Counted from the stretch's first letter, positions 1-8,543 are shown. The stretch is DNA of 22,477 nucleotides from an uncultured Polyangiaceae bacterium (GCA_938004815.1 CALKVR010001380.1:1-22477); one strand, 5' to 3'. Notes: generated by a model not told the origin, from the sequence alone. Made by a program: numbers and translations.

Positions 1-383
<383 letters not shown>

Positions 384-436
384 ACGCCCGCGACGCTTAA
401 GCCCTCCTGTCGCCGATCCGTACGAGTGGTCGGCGT

Positions 437-919
437 ATGGTAGACGCGCTCGACGAGGTCGAGACCATCCTCGACAACGCATTCTTCCTGCTCGCGGCCT
501 CGAGCCGCGCGCAGGTCGTCTGCCTGCACCGGACCGAGGAGCCATTCACGTCTCAGGGCGAATGGGAGGGCGAGATGGGGCGCGTCATCCGCTCGCTCAC
601 CCACCTCGCGCGACCCGGCATGCGCTTCGTCTACGACATGCGCGCGGTGCGAGGTCGAAACGACAAGGCCTTCGAGGCGACTACGGTCGACTTCCGGCAT
701 CGCGTGCTCACCCTCTTCACGCCCACCGCCGTCGTCATCCGCACCGCGGCGGGTCACATGCAGCTCGCGCGGTACATTCGCGAGGCTCGCAGCTCGGCGC
801 GCATCTTCTACGATTTTCGCGTGGCGGCCGTGAAGCTGGGCGTCCCGCTCGCGTTCGTCTCCGCGATCGAGGTAGCGATGCGGGTCGAGCCGTACCTGGT
901 TCAGGCCCCGGCGCGCTGA
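437..919 (+). CDS. Hypothetical small protein, possibly STAS/SpoIIAA-like fold
   Basis: A 160-residue protein that I cannot assign to a named family. No signal peptide or membrane segment is visible. The middle (residues ~57-115) alternates beta and helix: a strand MRFVYDMRAV, a helical stretch, then LFTPTAVVIRTAAGHMQLARY. This loosely recalls the single-domain STAS-like proteins in which a conserved Asp-containing strand precedes a helix, but that is inference. The start is the first ATG, 53 bp after the aconitase stop. No strong Shine-Dalgarno sequence precedes it; TACGAG at 421-426 is a weak -10 candidate. The amino-acid composition (balanced D/F/Y/V, high GC3) supports real coding. It converges on the VWA lipoprotein gene, with 26 bp between the two stop codons. 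Confidence 0.6.
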   Translation: MVDALDEVETILDNAFFLLAASSRAQVVCLHRTEEPFTSQGEWEGEMGRVIRSLTHLARPGMRFVYDMRAVRGRNDKAFEATTVDFRHRVLTLFTPTAVVIRTAAGHMQLARYIREARSSARIFYDFRVAAVKLGVPLAFVSAIEVAMRVEPYLVQAPAR

Positions 920-945
920 GCTGACGAACGCCGCGAAGCGAATCT

Positions 946-2142
946 CTATTGCGGGACGGTGACCGTCTCGCAGCCAAACTCGACGTCGACCTTGCCCATC
1001 GGGTCGTTCTGCAATGCGTCGCAGCTCGCGGGGCAGATCATGATCATGGTCGGATTGACGGGGTCGTCGTAGTACCAGCCGCCCTGCGGGCCGCAGTCCT
1101 GGGCGCCGCCGGGTACGTTGTAGATCGGCTGCGGCATCATCTGCCCGCCGGGTGTGTAGAGCACGTTGACCTGCGCCGGGTCGAAGGTCTCGCCCATCGG
1201 CGGCTCGGGGATCGCGTACTCGCAGGCGAGCTGGCTGGCGGAGATGACGCCCTCGGCGAGGTCTTGAAAGATGGGGTCGAACTCTTGCGAGCAGAGGTCG
1301 CCCGAGATGCCCATCGTCTGCATCGCGAGCTCCTTGTAGACGGTGCCCTCGGCGGCGCCATACGACGAGCAGCCGAAGGGGCCGGGCGCATAGCAGCACG
1401 GGTTGTTCATCGGGCAGGTGAAGCCGAAGCAGTCGAGGACATCGGAGTTCGCGACGATCCCGTGGAACAGGAAGCCCTGGAACGTGGGCGGATCGAGGGC
1501 GAGGAGCTGCGAGGTGAACGCGCTAGCGCTCATGTCCGAGTCGTCGTCCGACACCACCAGGAACGTCTTGGTGGCGTTGGGGCGGAGCGACGGCTGCCAC
1601 TGCGGGTACGTGGTCAGGATCACCTGGAGCGCGTCGTTGCTGTTCACCGTCTGCACGACGTGGCGATAGGCCGGGAGTGACTCGTCGGCGCCGCCGCATG
1701 CTCCCGAGCCGAGCGGGCCCGGGATGCAGACCGATGCGTCGGCGATGAGCACGACGTGGACGTCGATGCCGCTGTTCGTGATGATGGTGGCGAAGTTGTT
1801 GAGGTTCTGTTGAACCTCGGCGCTCTCTTCGCTCATGCTCCCCGACGTGTCGACGGCGAGGATGATATCGGCAGGCTGCTTCTCGGCGGTGGCCGTGCTC
1901 GACACACCGAAGCACTCGTCGAAGCCGCCGCTGCCCGTGCCGCCGCCCGCGGCGAAGCCGCTCGACGACGAGCCGGAATCCCCGCCGCTGCCGGTCGCCG
2001 ACGCGTTGCTGCTCCCGTTCGACTTCGTTCCGCTGCTCGTCGTGTCATCGGGCTCGACCGAGTTGCCGGGCGAGCAAGCGAGCACCACGACCAAGGGAGA
2101 CGCGCAAACCAGCGCGAACGCGATGAAGGGCTTCGTCGACAT
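946..2142 (-). CDS. Cys-rich VWA-domain lipoprotein
   Basis: A 398-residue exported protein. Residues 1-22 form a lipoprotein signal peptide ending in VVVLAC, so C23 is the likely lipidated residue. Residues 24-74 are a low-complexity Ser/Gly/Asn linker, a hallmark of myxobacterial surface lipoproteins. A von Willebrand factor A domain follows: IILAVDTSGSMS at ~93-104 carries the MIDAS motif DxSxS (D98, S100, S102), and FLVVSDDDSD matches the later VWA metal-site strand. Many cysteines are spread through the C-terminal half, including an adjacent CC pair and an IMICPASC segment, which suggests disulfides in a non-cytoplasmic location. The start is fixed by a perfect AGGAGG 7 nt upstream. Partner and function are unknown; an adhesive or binding role at the outer membrane is inferred. 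Confidence 0.88.
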   Translation of the reverse strand: MSTKPFIAFALVCASPLVVVLACSPGNSVEPDDTTSSGTKSNGSSNASATGSGGDSGSSSSGFAAGGGTGSGGFDECFGVSSTATAEKQPADIILAVDTSGSMSEESAEVQQNLNNFATIITNSGIDVHVVLIADASVCIPGPLGSGACGGADESLPAYRHVVQTVNSNDALQVILTTYPQWQPSLRPNATKTFLVVSDDDSDMSASAFTSQLLALDPPTFQGFLFHGIVANSDVLDCFGFTCPMNNPCCYAPGPFGCSSYGAAEGTVYKELAMQTMGISGDLCSQEFDPIFQDLAEGVISASQLACEYAIPEPPMGETFDPAQVNVLYTPGGQMMPQPIYNVPGGAQDCGPQGGWYYDDPVNPTMIMICPASCDALQNDPMGKVDVEFGCETVTVPQ

Positions 2143-2149
2143 CAGGCCA

Positions 2150-2155
2150 CCTCCT
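2150..2155 (-). promoter_or_regulatory. Strong Shine-Dalgarno AGGAGG for the VWA lipoprotein
   Basis: Read on the minus strand this is a perfect AGGAGG, separated from the ATG at 2142 by 7 nt. It is the clearest Shine-Dalgarno sequence in the window; most other starts here have none. Confidence 0.75.
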
Positions 2156-2169
2156 GAAGCAAGAGCGAC

Positions 2170-2198
2170 CTAGTATGTTGGGCTTGGGCGCGCGAAAA
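2170..2198. promoter_or_regulatory. Candidate divergent promoter between VWA and CBM9-like genes
   Basis: On the minus strand TTTTCG (2198-2193), a 17-nt spacer and TACTAG (2175-2170) form a weak -35/-10 pair placed to give a ~20-nt leader that includes the AGGAGG. On the plus strand the same bases read TAGTAT (2171-2176), also a -10-like hexamer, so the two genes may share overlapping promoter DNA. This rests on pattern matching only. Confidence 0.3.
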
Positions 2199-3098
2199 GC
2201 CAGAAAACGCCCCGAATCGCGCGTTCTTCGTTGGGCGCAAAAGTGTGTGCGCGTGTGGTTGGCGGGCGCGGTCGTCTTGCACTTCGCGTGCAACGAAGAC
2301 GCAACCCATCGAGCTCAGAGCTCGGAGGCCACCGCTCCACGGGCCAGCGCCGCCGCCTCGGCGCCTGCGTCGGCGTCGGCGACGGGGCGCAACGACGCCT
2401 CCGCGCCGCCCGCGCCCGGTTCGGCCGCGGGGTCGGCGTCTCTGGTGGGGCCCAGGCTCGGCAAGAACGGGCGTCCAGAGACGTCGGCGGTGGCCGTCAA
2501 CAATGACGTACCAGTCATTGATGGATCCCCCGACGACCCGCTCTGGGGGCGCGCCCCGATGACATCCTTCGAGACCGACTTTTCGGGGACGCGGGTCGGC
2601 GTCGCGACTCGGGTTCGCTTCGGTTGGGCGGCGACCGCGCTCTATGTCCTCTTCGAGGCGTCGGGGGCGGGGCTCCACGTCGACACCGCTCGGCCCACCG
2701 ATATCGAGCGCGACAAGCTCTACGAGGAGGATTGCGTCGAGCTCTTCATCGCGCCCGACGCCGCCTCGCCGGACCGCTACTTCGAGATCGAGCTCGGCCC
2801 GTTCGGGCACTTCTTCGATCTGGCCGTGCACAAAGGAGAGAAGGGGGACACGGGCTGGCCCGCGCAGATGCAGGTGGGCTCGACCCGTGATCGGGCCGCG
2901 GGCGTCTACACGGTCGAGGTCGCGATCGAGTCGCCCGACGTGACACGCGTGCTCACCGCCGGCGCGCGTCTCCCTCTGGGCATCTACCGGATGGAGGGCC
3001 GCCCGCCGCGCCGCTATCTCGCCTGGAGCCCGCCGCGGACCCCGAAGCCGAGCTTTCACGAGCCTCAGGCGTTCGGGGTGCTCGTGCTCGAGCCCTGA
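2175..3098 (+). CDS. Exported CBM9-like (carbohydrate-binding family 9 / DOMON-like) protein
   Basis: Up to 307 residues. After an N-terminal hydrophobic segment (residues ~27-38, ending LHFAC) and an Ala/Ser/Pro linker to ~105, the rest matches the CBM9-like sandwich domain. VIDGSPDDPLWGRAP is the usual entry strand, followed by TRVRFGWAATALYVLFEA, EEDCVELFIAPD, YFEIELGPFGHFFDL and the closing YRMEGRPPRRYLAWSPP. In this superfamily the fold binds sugars or serves as a secreted accessory domain; the ligand here is unknown. The start is uncertain. ATG 2175 gives a long basic n-region and overlaps a -10-like hexamer. GTG 2247 gives a compact signal peptide (MRVWLAGAVVLHFAC) and a 283-residue product. 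The sequence HFAC is a poor lipobox, so lipidation is doubtful. It is divergent from the VWA lipoprotein gene. Confidence 0.82.
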   Translation: MLGLGARKARKRPESRVLRWAQKCVRVWLAGAVVLHFACNEDATHRAQSSEATAPRASAAASAPASASATGRNDASAPPAPGSAAGSASLVGPRLGKNGRPETSAVAVNNDVPVIDGSPDDPLWGRAPMTSFETDFSGTRVGVATRVRFGWAATALYVLFEASGAGLHVDTARPTDIERDKLYEEDCVELFIAPDAASPDRYFEIELGPFGHFFDLAVHKGEKGDTGWPAQMQVGSTRDRAAGVYTVEVAIESPDVTRVLTAGARLPLGIYRMEGRPPRRYLAWSPPRTPKPSFHEPQAFGVLVLEP

Positions 3099-3136
3099 TC
3101 CGTGTGGTAAAGCCCAGGCAAGCGCTCGGCGCGAGC

Positions 3137-4741
3137 ATGGACCTCAACCTTCCGCTCCTCCTCCTCGCCGGCGCGTCGGCCGCAATCCTCGCGGCGCGGT
3201 CGCTGCTCGCCCGCCCGCGCGCCTTCGATTGGCTGGGCGTCGCGCTCGCGATCCTCGGCGCGGCGGGTCTCGTCTCGCTCTTCGCGTTCGAGCTCGCGGG
3301 GCTGGTGGGGGCCGGCGTTTGGGCGGTCCTGGTGCTGGGGCCGCTGCTCGTCTCGCGCGCGCAGGCCCGCGCGGTGCTGGCCCAACGCTACGATTTCGCT
3401 CTCTTCTGCGCGCGGCTCCTCGTCGTGTTGCACCCCACGCGCGCCTATCGGTCCGCGGTGCCGAGGATGGAAGCGCTGGCGGCGGTCGCGAGGGGCGACC
3501 GCGCGAGCGCCGAGCGCGCCCTCGATCGCTACGCCTCGTTCGGCCCCGGGCACGCCGCGGAGGCGAGGCTCGAGCGCGTCCGCCTCGGCACCGATGCCGA
3601 CGAGATCAGCACCGCCGTGCTCGCGCTCGAGGATGCGCGCGCCGTCGCGGGGCCTTCACTCGGGTTCGGCGTGATCCGCGCGCTGGCCGAGATCGGCGAG
3701 CGCGACGTCGCGCTCGCCCGCTATCGCAAGAACGCTGCGATCTTCGAGGGCGACGCGGTCGAGCCCCTCCGCACCGCCGCCGCGTTGGTGCTCTCTGCCG
3801 CGGCCGGCCGCGTGGGTGACGTCGACGCGATCTTGGCCGGTCGGCTCCGAGACGCGTCAGCCGAGCTCAAGTCTCTGTGGCGCGCCGCGGCGCGCCACGC
3901 CGCGGGCGATGTCGGAGGCACGGCCGAGCTCGAGCGCCTGGCCGGCTCGCGCGACGGTGTCGTACGGCGCGCAGCGCGGGTGCGACTGGGCGCGGCACCG
4001 GCTGATGACCATCGATCGCGCCGCTCACCGCCGGTCGGCGAGATCGATACGGCGCTCCTCGACGGCGTGGCCGCCCGCATCGCCGACGAGGATCGGTTCC
4101 GATTCGGCTCGGCCGCACCGCAGCGCCCGTGGGCGACCCACGTCATCGCGGCGGTGGTGGGGCTCGTCTTCGTGGCGAGCGAGGTCCTCTACGTGGTGGA
4201 GCGTGCCGCGCACGGCCGGTCCCGCCAAGAGGTGCTCTACGCGCTGGGCGCGCTGTGGACGCCGGCGGTCCTCGATGGCGGCGAGTGGTGGCGCGCGGTC
4301 GCGCCGCTCTTCCTCCACTACGGAGCCGCTCACGCGATCTTCAACGTCATGGGCCTCTACGTGCTCGGGCCGTTCGTCGAGCGGGCGCTTCGTTGGGAGC
4401 GCTACTTCGTCGTCTACTTCGTGTCTGGGCTCGTCGGGACGTTGCTCTTCATCGCTCGCGAGCATTTCGCCCCCGGCCCGTCGTCGATCCTGGTCGGCGC
4501 GTCCGGCTCGATCATGGGGCTCCTCGGAGCCTCGGTGGCCATCCTCGCGCGCGGCGCGTGGCGCGAGCGCATCCCAGCCGCCCGCCGGCGCCTCGCGCTC
4601 ATCGGGGGCATCGTGGTGCTGCAGCTGGTCTTCGATCAGCTGATCGAGCAGATCAGCTCGTTCGTGCACACCGTCGGGGCGGTGACGGGGCTCTTGGTGG
4701 GCGCTCTGCTCACAGCCGGCCGGCGTCGCCGCGACGGTTGA
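3137..4741 (+). CDS. Rhomboid-family intramembrane serine protease with N-terminal extension
   Basis: A 534-residue polytopic membrane protein. The C-terminal ~200 residues are a rhomboid protease core. FLHYGAAHAIFNVMGLY supplies the TM2 His/Asn residues, GASGSIMGLLGAS contains the catalytic Ser (codon at 4502-4504), and FVHTVGAVTGLLVGALL contains the catalytic His (codon at 4667-4669). The dyad is therefore intact and the enzyme should cleave membrane-embedded substrates. The N-terminal ~270 residues hold two or three hydrophobic helices and then an Ala/Arg-rich helical region resembling TPR or other alpha-solenoid repeats. ATG 3137 is preferred because it starts directly before the first membrane helix; the frame is also open from GTG 3104, 5 bp after the CBM9-like stop. 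No clear Shine-Dalgarno sequence is present. The substrate is unknown. Confidence 0.88.
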   Translation: MDLNLPLLLLAGASAAILAARSLLARPRAFDWLGVALAILGAAGLVSLFAFELAGLVGAGVWAVLVLGPLLVSRAQARAVLAQRYDFALFCARLLVVLHPTRAYRSAVPRMEALAAVARGDRASAERALDRYASFGPGHAAEARLERVRLGTDADEISTAVLALEDARAVAGPSLGFGVIRALAEIGERDVALARYRKNAAIFEGDAVEPLRTAAALVLSAAAGRVGDVDAILAGRLRDASAELKSLWRAAARHAAGDVGGTAELERLAGSRDGVVRRAARVRLGAAPADDHRSRRSPPVGEIDTALLDGVAARIADEDRFRFGSAAPQRPWATHVIAAVVGLVFVASEVLYVVERAAHGRSRQEVLYALGALWTPAVLDGGEWWRAVAPLFLHYGAAHAIFNVMGLYVLGPFVERALRWERYFVVYFVSGLVGTLLFIAREHFAPGPSSILVGASGSIMGLLGASVAILARGAWRERIPAARRRLALIGGIVVLQLVFDQLIEQISSFVHTVGAVTGLLVGALLTAGRRRRDG

Positions 4742-4802
4742 AACGCATGGCGCGGGAATCTACATCGGCGCGGCCCCGCGGGGGCAGAGGGACCGCCCGA
4801 CC

Positions 4803-6537
4803 ATGAAGATCCTCCGAGACTGGCTCGCCAGGCCGTCGGTCCCCTGGGTCGCGGCGGCGCTTGGGCTCGTCCTCGGCCTGCCCACGCTGGCGATGGGCGT
4901 CATGCTCGACGACTTCGTCATGCGGTACGCGCTCGAAGGCGGCTCGTTCCCGGGGGGGGCCGCGCGGCGTCTGGGACCTCTATCGCTTCGCCGACGGGGG
5001 CGCGGGCACGCGCGCTGCCATCGACATGGGGCTCTATCCGTGGTGGGCGTCGCCGGATCTGAAGCTCGCATTCTTCCGACCGCTGGCGTCGCTCTGGATC
5101 GCGTTCGACCACCGCGTGCTCGGCGGCGAGCCGTGGGCGGCGCACCTCGGCAACGTCCTCGCTTACGCCGGGCTCGGCCTCGTGGTCGGCAAGCTCTATG
5201 GGCGACTCCTCGGCGGCGCCACCGCTGGGCTCGCGATGATCCTCTACGTGATCGACGACGCGCGGGCGCTGCCCATCCTCTGGGCGTCGAACCGCCACGC
5301 GATCGTCTCGGCGCTGTTCGGGTTCGCCGCCCTGTACGCGCACATCCGCGAGAGACGCGCGGCTGCCGTCATTCTGTTCGGCGCCGCGCTCGCCGCCGGC
5401 GAGTCGGCGTTCGGGGCGGCCGCGTACTTCGTCGCTTACGCCGCCTTCGCCGACCCGCGCGGGCGCGCGGCTGCCTTTCGCAGGCTCATTCCTTACACTT
5501 GCGTCATTGTCGTGTGGGCAGCCCTCTATGTCGCGCTCGAGTACGGCGTGCAGGGCAGCGCGGGCTACATCCACCCGAGCAAAGACCCGCTGCGCTTCGT
5601 GGTCGCGGTCTTCGAGCGCGCGCCTCAGATCGTGCTCGCGCAGCTCTTCGGGCCCCCGGCCGAGATGTGGGAGCTCTTGCCGCGCGATCAGCAGCGATAC
5701 ACGCCGCTGGTCGTCGTGCCGCTCTCGCTGGGCCTCTCGTGGCTGCTCTTTCGGGCGGCGCGTGGGCATCGGCTGCGGGCGTTCTTCACGGCGGGCGCGC
5801 TCCTCTCGATCCCGCCGTTCCCCGCCGATCGCATGCTCGTCTTTCCCGGCTTCGGGGCGTTCGGGCTCCTCGCGATCGCGATCGGCCGGGTGGGCCGCGC
5901 CAGGCTCGAGGGGAGGGGCCGGGCTCTCGCCACCGCCGTCGCAGGCTTCGCTCTCTTCGTCCACGGCGTGGTGGCTCCGGTCCTGCTCCCGCTGCGCGAG
6001 AAGCAGACCGACCAGATCTTCTCCGGCGCAGTCAGGCGCGGCGCCGCCTCCATCCCCACCGACCCGGCGCTCGGCGACCAGCGCCTCTTCGTCATCGTCG
6101 CCCCCGACCCTTTGATGACGTCGTACATGTTCCTCGACCGCCTCTACGCCGCCGGCGATCTGCCCTACGCGCGCGAGGGGCGGGTCCTCGGCGTCCTGCA
6201 AAAGGGCGTGGCGATCATCGAGCGCGACGGGCCGCGGTCGTTCGTCCTGCGCGCGAGCGAGGGCCAGCTCTTCGGCGATCTCTTCAGCAAGGTCTACCGT
6301 GAGAAGCCGTTTGAAGCCGGCGAGGCGAGCCGCGCCGGCGACTTCACCGCCACCGTCGTGGCGCTCGACGAGGCCGGCTACCCCTCGGCGGTGCGCTTCG
6401 AGCTCGACGGTCCGATCGACGGCTCGTTCCGGTGGCTCGTGTGGAAGCACCGCGGCTTCGAGGAGATCGCCCTACCGGCGGTGGGCGCGAGCCTCGAGGT
6501 GCCGGCGGTGGACTGGATGACCGCCTACGGCCCCTGA
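4803..6537 (+). CDS. Polytopic GT-C-like membrane protein, frame broken at a G8 run
   Basis: The coding sequence begins at ATG 4803 in one frame and continues to TGA 6535-6537 in the next frame. The switch falls in eight consecutive G residues (4952-4959). Removing one G restores a continuous ~577-residue protein that reads SFPGGPRGVWDLYRFADG across the join. The restored protein has about 10 hydrophobic helices and then a ~180-residue soluble C-terminal region. An Asp pair (D36-D37, MLDDFVMRYA) after the first helix and FFRPLASLWIAFDH followed by AAHLGNVLAYAGL resemble the first periplasmic loop and following segments of GT-C glycosyltransferases, so a lipid-linked sugar transferase role is plausible but inferred. 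As printed, the downstream part could be translated only from a later start such as TTG 4861 or ATG 5027. A real frameshift and an assembly error cannot be separated here. Confidence 0.75.
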
Positions 6538-7010
6538 ACCGACGGTCGCTCCAGGAGGTCGGTCGGCCCAGGTAGCCGGACGAACGTCACCGCCGAAACG
6601 TGAGCGATATCGCCATCGACTTTGGAGAGATCCGAGTCGAACCACGCGACGGTGATGGTCATCGTCGCGGTGCGACTGCCCCGGATCGCGCGAAACAGGA
6701 ACGACATCGGGGCGCCCCACTTCGGGGGCTGCGAGATGACGCGCTCGGGCGCGCCCAAGCGCTCCTTCACGGGCTTCCAGACGAGGGGCTCGGGGCTGCG
6801 GAAGCCGAGCTCGAAGCCCGAGATCCAGCGGATGGCGTGCAGCCGAATGCCGAGGATTCGGGCCCGGGCGAACCGCGCCCGCCCGGGGATGCACTCGATG
6901 TGATCGTCCAGGTGAACGTCGGGGGCGCCGACGAGATCGGTCAGATCAGTCGCCTCCAGGCTGGTCGCCTGAACGCGCTGCCACCAAGTCTCGAGCTCCG
7001 CGAGGTCCAT
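6525..7010 (-). CDS. Hypothetical protein, 161 residues
   Basis: I do not recognise the family. The protein is soluble, with no signal peptide or membrane helix. A distinctive central block reads LHAIRWISGFELGFRSPEP, followed by a region rich in W, P and K and by a strand-like TATMTITVAWFDSDL. The composition (W, F, I, D well represented) looks like genuine coding, unlike the Arg/Ala-rich opposite frames. The ATG at 7010 is the first in frame. Its last 13 bp overlap the end of the GT-C-like gene in a convergent arrangement. It diverges from the gene at 7121, with 110 bp between the two starts. Confidence 0.65.
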   Translation of the reverse strand: MDLAELETWWQRVQATSLEATDLTDLVGAPDVHLDDHIECIPGRARFARARILGIRLHAIRWISGFELGFRSPEPLVWKPVKERLGAPERVISQPPKWGAPMSFLFRAIRGSRTATMTITVAWFDSDLSKVDGDIAHVSAVTFVRLPGPTDLLERPSVQGP

Positions 7011-7107
7011 CGGGTGTCTGTGCGGTACGAATCGGTGCGGCCTTAACCGGCGCGGGTGGAGCAGGAATCCAGCGGACGGGTGGAGACAGCATCGCGCGGC
7101 GGGCGGG

Positions 7108-7113
7108 TACGCT
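7108..7113 (+). promoter_or_regulatory. Candidate -10 (TACGCT) giving a leaderless start at 7121
   Basis: The hexamer TACGCT sits 7 nt before ATG 7121 and no Shine-Dalgarno sequence is present. The same arrangement recurs at four other starts in this window (9282, 14740, 18953 on the minus strand, and 19022). No convincing -35 is seen; GAGACA at 7084-7089 is the best match, with a long 19-nt spacer. Confidence 0.3.
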
Positions 7114-7120
7114 GGCGGTG

Positions 7121-7756
7121 ATGTCGCGCCGCATCGTCGCGCTGGGGAGTGGGCTCGTGGCCTCGATCGCCGCCGGGACGGCGTTCGCTGCCGAGGATTG
7201 CATGGTCGAGGCCGGCGGCATCGGCCTCGGGCTCGTGATCCCCGACCGCGGCTGCGAGACGACGGTGCTCACCGACGTGCAGATCGCGGCCGCCACGACG
7301 AACTGGACCGACTTTCGTGTCCGCGGAACGGCCGAGGTCGGCGCCATGTGGTCGGTAAAGGATCACACGCCGGCGCACGTCGGCGTCGCGTTCGCCGTGA
7401 GCGGCACCGAGCCCGACCCCGACGATGCGAATTCGCGCACCGCCGTCGACACCGCCCTCATGATGCGGTCGCGGTACTGGCTGCCGCCGTTTCCAGGAGG
7501 CGTGAGCATGATCCTCGACGCCGCGGCGGGCCCGGCCGTCTACGTCGAGACCGATCAGCCGATCCGCTACGGCGGCTACTTCGAGGTGGGCACCAGCCTC
7601 CACGGCATGCTCGGGCTCTTCTTCGCGGCCGAGCCTACGGTGTCGGCTCGCGACCAGACCCTGCACACGCGCTACGCGGTCGGTGCCAAGACGACGGCGG
7701 CGGGGTTTCTGATCGTCCTCAGCATCTACGCGTGCGCGCAGACGACCTGCTACTGA
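7121..7756 (+). CDS. Hypothetical exported protein
   Basis: A 211-residue protein with a clear Sec signal peptide (basic MSRR, hydrophobic core, likely cleavage after TAFA before AEDC). The mature part has alternating hydrophobic strands such as VRGTAEVGAMWSV, VGVAFAVSG, VSMILDAAAGPAVYVET and GYFEVGTSLHGMLGLFFA, which is compatible with a periplasmic or outer-membrane beta-rich protein. No family is recognised. Four cysteines (near residues 27 and 45 and in the ending YACAQTTCY) could form disulfides. The frame also starts at GTG 7118, one codon earlier; ATG 7121 is preferred because of the TACGCT hexamer 7 nt upstream. Only 7 bp separate its stop from the next gene, which suggests co-transcription. 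Confidence 0.7.
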   Translation: MSRRIVALGSGLVASIAAGTAFAAEDCMVEAGGIGLGLVIPDRGCETTVLTDVQIAAATTNWTDFRVRGTAEVGAMWSVKDHTPAHVGVAFAVSGTEPDPDDANSRTAVDTALMMRSRYWLPPFPGGVSMILDAAAGPAVYVETDQPIRYGGYFEVGTSLHGMLGLFFAAEPTVSARDQTLHTRYAVGAKTTAAGFLIVLSIYACAQTTCY

Positions 7757-7763
7757 TGGCCGG

Positions 7764-8543
7764 GTGCAGAAGCTCGCGATCGTCGCCGCGCCGCTGATCG
7801 TCTATCTCGTCGCGCTCGGGGTGCGGCGCGCGCTCGGGCGCATGCCCAGCAGGCAGGCGATCAACGTCGAGACGAGCGTGCTCCTCGTGGTCTACCTCTT
7901 CGTCACTGCGGGGCTCGGCGTCTTCTGGGTCGCCAACCAGCAGCTGCCGCCTTTCGATTGGCACTACCTGTTCGGCTACCTCACCCTGACGCTCGTCGCG
8001 GTCCACTTGTTCTTCAACCTGCGGATCGTGTGGCGACACCTGCGGCGCGACGGCGCGGCAGCCCGCGCCCGCGTGGATGGGCCCGCAGCGTCGGTCGGTC
8101 GCGCGTTGCTGGTCGCGGCCGCGATCGCGGCGGCCTTCTTCGCTGGGGCCCGCGCCGGCAGCACCGAGATCAAGACCGCGATCGGCGGCGCTCCCAGCGC
8201 GGACGCCGCCGCGATCCTCGACTACCACGCGTTCTCGTCTCACACGCGCGCGAGCGTCGTGATGCGCGCGCCCTCGGTCGCCTGGGGTGACGACGTTCCC
8301 CCGTACCTCGATCGCTCACGCCTGCCCGCGACGCCGCTCCCGCGCTGCTCGTCGCCGCCGGCCAAGGACACGAACAGCGCGAGGGCCGCGTGCGACACGA
8401 GCGACACGGCTACGAAGAGGCCCGAGAGGCCTTTGTCGCGTCCGGTCTGGTCTGCTAGGTGCCGAGCCATGAAGAGGGTGCAGCTCCATGGACAACGTAG
8501 CGCTGCCCGGGGTTCCGCGTCCTCGGGGCCCGGGCGCACGTGA
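7764..8543 (+). CDS. DUF4405-like membrane protein with SagB-type N terminus, apparently truncated and read through into antisense
   Basis: GTG start, 259 codons. Residues 1-95 contain three membrane helices with histidines at 67, 81 and 92 (FDWHYLFGYLTL, AVHLFFNLRIVWRHL), resembling the cytochrome-b-like DUF4405 module. A fourth helix follows at ~112-130. Residues ~150-194 (ILDYHAFSSHTRASVVMRAP, then VAWGDDVPPY and PLPR) resemble the beginning of SagB-type nitroreductase-family dehydrogenases. The FMN-binding catalytic domain expected next is missing. After PLPR (8345) the product becomes Ser/Arg/Pro-rich and looks like the antisense of the minus-strand frame at 8240-8470. The terminal TGA overlaps the tsaB GTG (GTGA), which is probably chance. 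I read this as the 5' remnant of a SagB-type gene. Confidence 0.6.
   Translation: MQKLAIVAAPLIVYLVALGVRRALGRMPSRQAINVETSVLLVVYLFVTAGLGVFWVANQQLPPFDWHYLFGYLTLTLVAVHLFFNLRIVWRHLRRDGAAARARVDGPAASVGRALLVAAAIAAAFFAGARAGSTEIKTAIGGAPSADAAAILDYHAFSSHTRASVVMRAPSVAWGDDVPPYLDRSRLPATPLPRCSSPPAKDTNSARAACDTSDTATKRPERPLSRPVWSARCRAMKRVQLHGQRSAARGSASSGPGRT
8240..8470 (-). pseudogene. Possible truncated TonB-like protein N terminus
   Basis: On the minus strand, ATG 8470 opens a 76-codon frame. It begins with a short basic segment and then a single strong hydrophobic helix (LSGLFVAVSLVSHAALALFV, residues ~16-34), the layout of TonB or energy-transducer N termini. About 35 consecutive codons have G or C at the third position with one exception, better than the opposite frame over the same bases. 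After about residue 40 (8351-8353) the sequence loses this character, exactly where the plus-strand SagB-like coding ends. The proline-rich spacer and C-terminal domain of a TonB protein are absent. The TonB assignment rests only on the helix and layout. Confidence 0.35.

Noticed and set aside
4918..6450. A 510-codon minus-strand open frame opposite the GT-C-like gene.
   Set aside because: The product is an Arg/Glu/His-rich string without hydrophobic structure, whereas the plus strand gives consistent membrane helices.
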